NCBI GenBank assembly: GCA_900074885.1
Contig: FJUW01000007.1
Span: forward strand, 2,065,609 to 2,129,608
Direction: 5' to 3'
DNA: 64,000 bases
Source of the DNA: Rhynchosporium graminicola
Lineage: Eukaryota > Ascomycota > Leotiomycetes > Helotiales > Ploettnerulaceae
In this document: piece by piece, positions 55,504 through 64,000 of the stretch
Layout of the letters: each line of letters starts with the position of its first letter
Position numbering within the stretch: the stretch's first letter is position 1
Notes under the pieces: generated by a model
What the model was told of the DNA's origin: nothing
Databases searched by the model: none
Seen by the model: only the letters and a program-made list of their open reading frames with translations
Translations under genes and position numbers: made by a program

Positions 55504-58500
55504 TCAAACTCTTTGACTTGCAAAGTCAAGTACCTCGCAATCATCTTCAAAGAACCCCTCTTCGAGACCTTCGCCGGTATTATCCGGCCCGGCTCGAGAG
55601 ATGCCTTTCCGTCTCCTGGTCGTAATCACAATTTGCTCCATGTCCTCTGTACTATCGGTGACTTTTAAGACACGTTCGATAGCCGAAGTGGGGAGAGCTC
55701 GGTGATCCGCCGAGAGATCAAAATCATCATCAGGGTTATGCGGTGGGCCAACGTCGATTTTCGTCGCGTGGATCGGACCACCAAAAACCCATGCATTTCG
55801 AGGTTGACTGGTCTGGCTTGTCTTCGCCCCAGCAGTTACACGTGGTGAAGAGACGAGAGCAGAGACAGATAGTGATGAAGCCATTGGTGCTGCTTCGTCC
55901 TGATGATAGACAAGTAAGCTCACCCGTCTATCGGTATGAAATGGCTGGTATGGGGCATTTGACTCGATCTCTGCTTGTGGAATTGAAGACTCGGTTCCGT
56001 GTCCCTGCGACACGGGTGGAGGCGACATCCTGGACTTCCACCGAGACTCTTCATGATCCCTTTCAGTAAGCTCGAGATTCGCAATCTTACTAAAGCCCCG
56101 CGTGATATCCGGTCCTCGAAAGTCTGGAAGCGAGGGCAGCCGGAACTCAACGAACTTGGCCCCTTTATGTGCCTTTTGCTTATCAGCAGGCCGATCAGCA
56201 CGACGATTTTTGATTGTGTAAAATCGCAGTATACCACCCCCAAGAACGATCACCGTGTCGTTTCGCTTGCCATTCAGTATCAAAACACAACCCCTAGAGG
56301 GAAGGACTTGGCTTGAAGGAAGATGAAGTTTGTTGCTCGCGGATTTTCGCATTTCGTTCATCTTTCCCGTGGCAGCTCCAACTGACCTACTGATTCCAGC
56401 AGCCAGCGCCTGCGTCCCAAGACCAGCCGAAGCACCGACTGTTCGAGCCGAAATTCCAACGCTGCTTCGACGACGATGATCAACTAAAGGTCGAGCAGCC
56501 GTCCAGAAAGAGTTGACTGCACTTGTTGCTACACCTGTGGCCGTCAGTGCAGGAGAAACTGCTTCGCTGCTCGGCTCGTTGGGTTGTTGAGATGTGCTCC
56601 TGCGTCGTAGTGGTGGCCAAGAGAACGCACTGGCTGGGAGATCGAGAACATGCACTGTGCCGGGTTCAGTTACCATTGCAGCACGCTCACCATGGGGCGA
56701 GGTCCAAACGACTTCGACGATCCTTGCAATAGTCATTCGAGAAAATTGTGCAATTTCTCTCACCTGAGGACCTTGCATCCCCATGCCCTGCAGTCCACTT
56801 TTGAGGAACGATGATTTGGAGTATTGAACACGCATCAGATCATAGACAAACTGAACATCACCCTTCTTGCTAGCTGTAAATAGAGCTAAACCATTCGGAG
56901 CAAATGACAGAAAGCTGCATCCTTGAGGAACTCGAAAGGTCGCTACTGGATGAGGTGATGAGCTACTGGACGGTGGATGCCGTGCCAAAGATTCCAAATC
57001 AAGGATAGAGATCAAGCCAGGATCCTTAGCCACAAGAGGAGTAGGGGTCTGAAGACCATGAGTGGGAGGGAATTGATGAGACGTTGCATGAGTTTGATAC
57101 GGTAGTCCAGCAGCAGGCTGATTCTGAGGTGGCTTATTCCTGTAGTTATTCCAGGCAGATAGACCCTGCTGCGTCAGGTAATTGCCAGCTTCAATGAATT
57201 TTTGTGTACCGATTTGTACTATATGTTTCATGACGCTTTCACCTCCAGGGGTGTCAATTGTACAGTTAGTGGTTGGCAAGTTTGGTGGTGCATGTGAAGT
57301 GAGTCCAGGAACTTTGGCTGTAGAGCTTAGTCCTGGAACTAGAGCGTGCAGCGAAGCCTGAGACGATGAGACTGATGGGCAGTATGCCAGCCAACGGCCA
57401 TTCATCGATAAAATACAAGCTTTGTATTGCTTCTGAGGCAAAGGCTGATCAGCCGTGTGCCAATCATCGTGAAACGCAGTCGAGGGCGGCCCAGGCTCAA
57501 CAGTAACTCCGTGCTGCACTGTGGTCCAGACCTTGCCAATACAAGCGAACCTTTCTTGTGCATTCTTAGAGTCTTCCTGGCGGAAAATCCAGGTTTCGCC
57601 TGTAATTCCGGATGCTACAATTATGTTACCGCTATCTGCCCGGATGGTCAAAGATCCAACAGGAGGTGGTGCTCTGAACAGTGGACTACTCGTGGGCATT
57701 GTAAGCTGCGTTTTGGGAAGCGAGAGAAGTGTCGCTACGTGAGCTTTCGACCCTAGTGAGTAGACCTCCACAGTCGTTTGGTAGTACTCGATCGACTCGC
57801 TTTCCTCAGTTGGCTGGCCACGTATTCCTGGCGACCCTCGGAGACTCTCAGTTGGGATATCTGACCTACCTTCAGGTGGTGGTAGATGGTCATCACCACT
57901 AGAAGAAAAGTCTGACGTCAACATCGGTCCATGAATAACCAGAGCTATATGAGGCATACACGGTGAACCTCCTGATGCGGTCCACGGTAGTATCCTCGCA
58001 TTGTAAACGCTGCCTCGAAGTCCTTCAAGGCCTACACCAAAGATTAGCACAAGTTTCTTGACGTCCGCTACATCCTGCCAGGTAGAATCTGAATATCTAG
58101 GCAAAACAAACTTACTGGACACTTTACTGATGCCTCGCCTCGAAACAGCACAAATGCTCACACCACCTTCGTACCCACTGACAACCACATTATCGTTGGA
58201 CTTCGATAAATACTGTGGCGTTGGCAGGCAATCAAAGCCACTGTAGAAGCCATTCTCTCCAGGGACAAGGCCCGGTGCAGGCGGTGAAAGTATCAAGTTG
58301 GCATCTGGAGCCCCGTAGAAATGTGCCTGAGCTTGGTGTGGAAGTGGGGGATGTTGCGCATAACGAGCATGCTGTGAATACATCGAGCTTCGTCGTGCGG
58401 CATACGGCGATACGTGCGAACGATGATCTTCCATTCCCTGGGGGCTATTACCGTCGAGTTGATAGCTGAGGGGTCTTCGGCGACCAGAAGGCGGAGACGC

Positions 58501-59050
58501 AGAAGGATTATTGCCGTTCGATGTCCCTCTTTGCTCTGTTGTGTTCCAGCCAAAATTAGACAGCCTATCTTCACCGGGAAATGTTGGCGGAGATTCGCCC
58601 AAGTTGATCAAGTTACTCGGGGAGCTCGAATAGGCAGGAACATTTCGGGCCCATTCATTTGTATTCTGAGAAGGGGATTTTTCCAGCGCAGCTGAAGACA
58701 AGGCATCAAGAAGGGGAGACGTTATAGGGTTTCCGTTGGATGGAGAGCCTGCTGGCTTCATCTCTGGTGACTGGTTGCCGTTTGTCTGGGCTGGAAGCTT
58801 CGCGGTCCTGGCAGAAGAGGCGGTTAATGACAGCATAATACGGGAGAACCAGACTATACACATACAAGGTCTTCGAGGCATTCTTTGTCACCGCAGCGAG
58901 GACTCCTCCACCGCTGTTCTTCGCCTGCCCATTCTTTTTCCCGTTCTTTGCTGAAGTCTGTAGTCCGGCAGATGCCTTTCCACTCGGTTTCGAGGGTTGC
59001 GAACTGTTATTCGGGATATTGCTGCTATCTTGATCTGATGAAGGGGGCAT
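55504..59050 (-). CDS. BCAS3-domain (WD40-like propeller) protein
   Basis: Two exons, 59050-58866 and 58807-55504, joined over a 58-base GT-AG intron, give 1162 residues. The start MPPSSDQDSSN is chosen since splicing from it removes the run-on into another frame. A disordered Ser/Pro/Gln-rich N-terminus (about 220 residues) precedes a propeller-like region with repeated short beta motifs (VVVSGYEGGVSICAVSRRG; LVLIFGVGLEGLRGSVYNAR; GNIIVASGITGETWIF), then the segment typical of BCAS3 and Atg18-like propellers near 640-720 (VATFRVPQGCSFLSFAPNGLA; ALFTASKKGDVQFVYDL) and GTVHVLDLP. Human BCAS3 acts with PHAF1 at autophagosome formation sites, and its propeller binds phosphoinositides; a related role is a guess here. 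Confidence 0.8.
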
Positions 59051-60015
59051 ATAAAAGGCGATGCGAGTCTCCTGCAGGAACTGGTCTATCCCACAGATAT
59101 GCTTGAAGGTGGAAACTGGAAACTTGTTCAAGCCGTCTCTGACGCTGGCTGGCTCGGGAGCAGGCGCGGGGTCAAAGGTAGCTTCCGAGTATGTGCAGTA
59201 TTAGTGTCCAAACTATTGCTGTCCCGCTTGCTTTCCTGGGCTCAGGAGGAGTGCAGGAGAAGCTCGAGATAAGGAGCAGTAAGTTTGTGGTGTCGATAGG
59301 TTGAGTTATATTGTTTGTTGTGTCGAGGGTTGTTTGAGCATGGAAGTAAGACCCCGACTCCCCTCCCTTTGTGACAGATGGGAGGGAGGAGGAAGGGCCC
59401 TAGCTGTCGCGGGGCTGGAAGGCTGGAACGGAGAAGCAAGCAGCTGCAGGGCAGCAGCAGCCAAGTCTACTGCATGTGATTGGGCTGGCGCATAGGATCA
59501 TCAACACCATGTGCTGGGTCTGGGTTTCGGGCCATCTGCGCCATGCAACGAAGGGTAAATTCAGGTACGCTGTACATTGTTGTACTGCTCATCCCTTTAC
59601 CGCCTGGTCAAATGACTTTGCATAGCCCTCAAAAGCAAAGAGACGAGTCTCCTGAGCAGAAGGAGCCAGACTCCTCGAATATCGTCGAGTCAGAAACTTT
59701 CCAGTTGTATATCGTGCTTATCCCTTTGAAAATTGCGATTATCAAAAGACCAAAGACTGTCACAAACTGCATCGGGAGGGGAGGATCGAACAGCAATTGT
59801 GGTAGGAAAGGAGACTATAGCTGGACGAATCGTCACAGCTTGGAACCTGTAGTTTTACATACATCTCTACGGATGCTGACCCAAGCTACCTTCTTCAGTC
59901 TAGATCTTCCGATCATTGTAATATTTTGATATCTCGAGGACACGTATGGCTTGCTTCAGGTCCGATGTTCCCTGCCGACTCGATTCCTCGCAGCATCTCC
60001 AAGGTCGTGCTTGCT
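59051..60015. other. Intergenic, BCAS3 promoter and DPM2 3' flank
   Basis: CT-rich upstream stretch near the BCAS3-domain gene. A plus-strand frame at 59480-59929 matches nothing known. Confidence 0.5.
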
Positions 60016-60393
60016 CTATGCCTTCTTCTTTCCTGCGGCCTTTGCTTTCGCTACTCTTTTCCTGTTGCTTCGAATCATAACCACGCTCAAGAAAGAGCCC
60101 ACCACGGCTGAACCCAGGAGGATGAGGATGACGGGAATTCGAATGGCCCAAACTCGTGGAGGGAATAAGTTCTGTAGGGGATGATCGTAATCGACAAAGG
60201 GCTGTTGATAGAAGGATTAGCGACCAGTGTTCTTGTTGGGAAGTTGCGGTCTCTCCTTACCATGAGAAGTGTCCAGATAGAGTAGTATAGGAACACGACT
60301 GAAGCAACGACGAGCATCGCAAGTCCAACTAGGGTGTCCAGCTGCTAGTTGTTAGTATGGCTGATCGTGAAATACGAGTCGGAAGCTGACCAT
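60016..60393 (-). CDS. DPM2: Dolichol phosphate-mannose synthase regulatory subunit DPM2
   Basis: Three coding exons: 60393-60391 (the ATG alone), 60341-60261 and 60201-60016, with introns of 49 and 59 bases, giving 89 residues (family about 80-90). Joined, the protein starts M-LDTLVGLAMLVVASVVFLYYSIW, the first membrane helix, followed by a short loop with PFVDYDHPLQNLFPPR and a second helix (IPVILILLGSAVVGSFLSVVMI), then a basic tail ending KKKA. This is the whole DPM2 layout. The intron before LDT has a good branch point (CTAAC) and CAG acceptor. DPM2 holds the catalytic Dpm1 in the ER membrane to make dolichol-phosphate-mannose for N-glycans, O-mannose and GPI anchors; it also helps GPI-GlcNAc transferase. 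No single open frame shows this gene. Confidence 0.92.
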
Positions 60394-61185
60394 AATTGCA
60401 GATTGATTTTAATGAGTGTGAGGAGCGAAATGCGGTCAACTGTAATTTTATTTACTGTCGATATCGCGGTAGCAATTGTGACAGTCTACATAATCGCGCT
60501 AGAGGCTAGGATGAGATGCAGCCCCTGGTGTAGCGAGGGCCTACAATTCAAAATAAACAAAAATCACTTTGAACCAAATTTCATTTGGCTCGATGATGCT
60601 CGTGCACATGAGGAAGAGTGATTTGAATACAGTTCACATTGTATCCTGAGAAATAGCATATTCACTGGCAATTATGTTAGCTTTGAGGCTGACCTAAGTC
60701 ACGTCTAGTGAACAAATCAAGGATTAACGTTCTGCAAACGATTTACAAACTCGAGGGTAAGTAGAGGAGAAGTTCTGTAATAATGTAACTCTGTAGACAA
60801 AGCGGTAAAGTGATAGAATTATATTGTGACAATAGAATGTTTCCCCATTGAAAGTCCTATAGGAGGAATTATGACTTTGTATCTTACTCGAGCTCTTATC
60901 CCACCAACGAGGCCATGTACCTCTTTATGCAGAGGTAGATCCGGTATTTCCTATAATGGTACATTCACCTAGAATGAATGAAGCCCGATGTCAATTTAAG
61001 TTTATCAAACCAGTCCGGAACCATTCAGTTGTGATCTCAAAAGTACTAGATAGTCACGTGGTGATAACATCAGCTAGTGCCATTCTTGATTTATTGAGCG
61101 TCCCTCTGGACTGCATCTGCCTAAGTCATAACCTCATTCAAAATCGACCAGCAGCAACCGCATCGCAGTACGCACAATTGCAACC
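60394..61185. other. Divergent promoter region of DPM2 and CWC22
   Basis: 792 bases between the two start codons. Small frames overlapping it (60349-60621, 60956-61369) are not convincing. Confidence 0.5.
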
Positions 61186-63294
61186 ATGGAGGTCGCACGA
61201 GGCAGAACAGATGAGGAGAAGCAGGTGGCAGCAAAGGCAGAATACGAAAAGCTTCTTACTATGCGCTCGGGGGGCACTTACATTCCGCCCGCCCGTTTAC
61301 GAGCTTTACAATCGCAAATTACGGACAAGACCAGTAAGGAGTATCAGCGCATGGCCTGGGAAGCGCTGAAGAAGTCCATCAATGGGTTAATCAACAAAGT
61401 CAACGTGTCGAATATCAAATTCATCGTCCCAGAGCTGTTTGGAGAAAACCTGATCAGAGGTCGCGGACTTTTCTGCAGAAGCATCATGAAAGCGCAAGCT
61501 GCAAGTTTGCCATTTACTCCGATATATGCAGCAATGGTCGCGATCGTGAACACGAAACTCCCAAACGTTGGCGAGCTTCTCTTGAAGCGCCTGATTGTCC
61601 AATTCAAGAAGGGTTTCAAGCGGAACGACAAAGCTGTTTGTTTGTCTGCTACGACATTTATTGCGCATCTATGCAATCAGCAAGTAGCGCATGAGATGGT
61701 CGCGGTGCAGATGCTGCTTCTGCTGCTCAACAAGCCCACGGATGATAGCGTCGAGATTGCGGTTGGACTGACACGAGAGGTGGGACACCATTTGGAGGAG
61801 ATGAACATGGCCGTGTCCATTGTGGTTTTCGACAGGTTTCGGGGTATTCTCAACGAGGAAGATATAGATAAGAGGGTCCAGTACATGATCGAAGTTCTTT
61901 TCCAAGTTCGGAAGGACAAATACAAGGACAATCCATCCATCAAGGAAGAATTGGATTTGGTCGAGGAAGAGGATCAAATTACACACAGAATATCCCTGGA
62001 CGATGAAATTGATGTTCAGGACGGTCTAAATGTTTTCAAATTTGATACCAAGTGGGAGGAGAACGAGGAATTGTATCAACGAACAAAAGCCGAAATTCTT
62101 GGGGAGGGAAGCGACGAAGACGGAGACGAGGACGATAGCGATGATAGTGAAGATGATGAGGATAAACAAGAAGAAAAGGCCCTGGAGATCAAGGATCAGA
62201 GCAACGCAGACCTTGTTCAATTGCGAAAAACAATCTACCTGACGATTATGTCAAGTATCGATCCAGAAGAATGCTGTCATAAACTGATGAAGGTTTCACT
62301 GCCAGCTGGTTTCGAGCATGAGCTTCCATCGATGATCATTGAATGTTGCTCTCAGGAAAAGACATACTCCAAATTCTACGGCTTGATTGGTGAGCGCTTT
62401 GCTAAGATCAACCGACTGTGGACAGATTTATTTGAGCAATCATTTGCCAAATACTATGATACAATCCATCGATACGAGACGAATCGCTTGCGCAATATTG
62501 CCCGCTTTTTCGGTCACCTACTGAGTTCTGACGCTTTTGGTTGGCACGTCCTTTCAGTCATCCATCTGAATGAGGAAGAAACAACTTCTAGCAGTCGTAT
62601 CTTCATCAAGATTCTGTTTGAAGATTTGGCCGAGGAAATGGGCATGTTGAAACTGCAGATTCGCTTAAAAGACGACGCTCTTCGACCATACTTCACAGGC
62701 ATCTTCCCTCGCGATAATCCACGGAACACGAGATTTTCGATCAACTACTTCACTTCTATCAAAATGGGTCCAATTACGGAAGAAATGAGAGAATATCTAG
62801 CCAATATACCAAAACCAGCGCTCCCAGCCCCACCGGCCGCCGATTCATCCGACTCGGAGTCAAGCTACTCATCATACACAGGCTCCTCGTATTCTCGTTC
62901 GCGTAGTCGATCTATAGGCCGATCACCTCCACGAAAGGACCAGGCATCCAAGAGACAGCGCGACTTTTCAAGCTCTCGTTCTCGTTCCGTGTCACGCTCA
63001 CTATCACGGTCCCGATCACCTTCTCGATCCCGCTCCTTGTCGCGCTCAAGGTCACGTTCTCCATCACGCTCACCATATCCACGTAGAACGCGCCCAAGAT
63101 CCTACACACCAGATCGTAGTCCATCATCGCCTCCAGGAAGGCGAAGGAGCCCTTCGCCTCGGGGTCGAAGCTCGTCACCTGCTCATAGGAGAAGAGCGAG
63201 CTCAAGCCCTCCTCCTCGACGCCGAAGGAGCCCATCTCCAGCCCCAAGAAGACGAAGCCCATCACCTCCGCCGAAGCGGAGAAGACTTTCCTAA
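61186..63294 (+). CDS. CWC22: Pre-mRNA-splicing factor CWC22
   Basis: One uninterrupted exon, 702 residues. The start at ATG 61186 gives MEVARGRTDEEKQVAAKAEYEKLL, then the conserved GGTYIPPARLRALQ. The MIF4G (HEAT-like) domain covers about 55-240 (WEALKKSINGLINKVN; GRGLFCRSIMKAQ). An acidic linker follows at about 300-330. The MA3 domain is about 335-455 (LRKTIYLTIMSSIDPEECCHKLMK). The C-terminus (about 550-702) is an RS-rich tail of alternating Arg-Ser and Ser-Pro repeats. In yeast and human Cwc22 sits in the spliceosome B-act and C complexes, is needed for the first catalytic step, and in animals brings eIF4A3 for exon-junction complex deposition. Yeast Cwc22 lacks a long RS tail, so this form is nearer the metazoan layout. 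Confidence 0.95.
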   Translation: MEVARGRTDEEKQVAAKAEYEKLLTMRSGGTYIPPARLRALQSQITDKTSKEYQRMAWEALKKSINGLINKVNVSNIKFIVPELFGENLIRGRGLFCRSIMKAQAASLPFTPIYAAMVAIVNTKLPNVGELLLKRLIVQFKKGFKRNDKAVCLSATTFIAHLCNQQVAHEMVAVQMLLLLLNKPTDDSVEIAVGLTREVGHHLEEMNMAVSIVVFDRFRGILNEEDIDKRVQYMIEVLFQVRKDKYKDNPSIKEELDLVEEEDQITHRISLDDEIDVQDGLNVFKFDTKWEENEELYQRTKAEILGEGSDEDGDEDDSDDSEDDEDKQEEKALEIKDQSNADLVQLRKTIYLTIMSSIDPEECCHKLMKVSLPAGFEHELPSMIIECCSQEKTYSKFYGLIGERFAKINRLWTDLFEQSFAKYYDTIHRYETNRLRNIARFFGHLLSSDAFGWHVLSVIHLNEEETTSSSRIFIKILFEDLAEEMGMLKLQIRLKDDALRPYFTGIFPRDNPRNTRFSINYFTSIKMGPITEEMREYLANIPKPALPAPPAADSSDSESSYSSYTGSSYSRSRSRSIGRSPPRKDQASKRQRDFSSSRSRSVSRSLSRSRSPSRSRSLSRSRSRSPSRSPYPRRTRPRSYTPDRSPSSPPGRRRSPSPRGRSSSPAHRRRASSSPPPRRRRSPSPAPRRRSPSPPPKRRRLS

Positions 63295-64000
63295 CACCGA
63301 ATTTTTGCCCATGTATAGTAATGCGAGGCGCTATGGGGTTACTTGTGGTCATCAGGGTATTATTCGTTGTTGATTGTCGCCCATCGAAGAATGGGTCAAG
63401 GATTTACAACCAAGTTGGGTCCACTTCTAGACAGACCCAAATGAAATTATATCAGAACGTGCCACAATTCTCCACGGAGACAATCAATCTATCAAATGAA
63501 ACCCCCTTTCTCCTCGAAATACCAGAGCAGGTACTTCTGATGTCGTTGGATATCATTCCAATAATGCACGCTTTAGTCAAGGTATGCCGTGATTGGCTCT
63601 GTACATCTATTACATCTGCCGCTTGCTCCAACTAATACCCGGCCTTTAAAGTGGAGTGTGATCATGTAATCACAAGTGCTTATAGCACAGTCGTGGTCAA
63701 GATGACATGCTCGTACGACATGTGACCAGGCCCATGTTACCGATCATCCGGTGCCATGCAGCCAACCATAACCTTAACCTATTATGGAACCACATGAAAA
63801 ATAAGGAAGATGAAAAGAGCCGGTCTAGAAGATGAAGAAGTCGTACCGTTTATATCATCTGAGTCGAGTCGTCTCGTCTTTCAGCCAGTCAGAAAGCCAC
63901 TCCACGGTCGTTATGGTCGATCTACAAGCGAAATGGCCTGTCTTGCGGAGATCAAGCTCGACGAACTTGCTCGTCGTCCACGCCACGGTTGCAATCTTTG
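63295..64000. other. Right edge: CWC22 3' flank, possible next gene start
   Basis: The first 600 bases look intergenic. At the very end a plus-strand frame opens with ATG at 63913 or, in another frame, ATG at 63932; the minus strand is also open to the edge. I cannot decide which is real. Confidence 0.35.

Noticed and set aside
1..64000. tRNA, rRNA, CRISPR or bacterial-type operon signals
   Set aside because: Looked for by eye on both strands; no cloverleaf, spacer-repeat array or Shine-Dalgarno-spaced gene run seen. A covariance search would be needed to exclude a tRNA.

Overview
The window is nuclear DNA of a filamentous ascomycete (Pezizomycotina; Leotiomycetes is my guess, low confidence). 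The evidence is short GT-AG introns of about 45 to 125 bases, fungal-only families (2EXR, Stb3, Cps1-type glycosyltransferase, fungal GMC oxidoreductases), and a 14 kb retrotransposon block mutated in the manner of repeat-induced point mutation (RIP): CpA and TpG nearly gone, TpA everywhere, CpG kept. I rebuilt gene models by hand by joining exons at GT-AG borders with reading phase checked, so many genes below are longer or differently bounded than their open frames.

Layout. 1-2817: 3' part of a large serine-rich protein with a methyltransferase-like C-terminus. 3954-7704: a secreted GMC oxidoreductase (7 exons) and a small VOC/glyoxalase-fold protein, both on the minus strand. 8727-10803: a BCS1-like AAA-ATPase gene that is a decayed pseudogene, its Walker B split by a solo LTR with a 5-base target duplication. 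11604-26046: a Ty1/copia element with 186-base LTRs and target duplication GGTAC, into which a Ty3/gypsy element with 235-base LTRs and target duplication ATTAA has inserted. Two single N bases inside mark contig joins where the same sequence is present twice (806 and 1491 bases), almost certainly an assembly artefact. 26619-30432: a Cps1-like GT2 polysaccharide synthase and a HAD phosphatase of the CECR5 type, divergent. 31197-35072: an 8-exon protein with a 2-oxoglutarate dioxygenase fold that has lost its metal ligands. 36305-39368: a 2EXR protein fused to two SAP-like motifs, and a separate 2EXR pseudogene.

40542-63294 is dense and mostly housekeeping: a DUF1295 membrane protein, an AIM9-like mitochondrial phosphotransferase, DNA topoisomerase III (TOP3), the Stb3 transcription factor, a serine-rich unknown protein, a BCAS3-domain protein, DPM2 (dolichol-phosphate-mannose synthase subunit, whose first coding exon is only the ATG), and the splicing factor CWC22. 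The genes do not form a pathway or a biosynthetic cluster. I found no clear new biological system. The most unusual items are the nested retroelement with its solo relative in the AAA-ATPase gene, the apparently dead dioxygenase-fold protein, the 2EXR-SAP fusion, and the assembly duplications. I saw no tRNA, rRNA or CRISPR.
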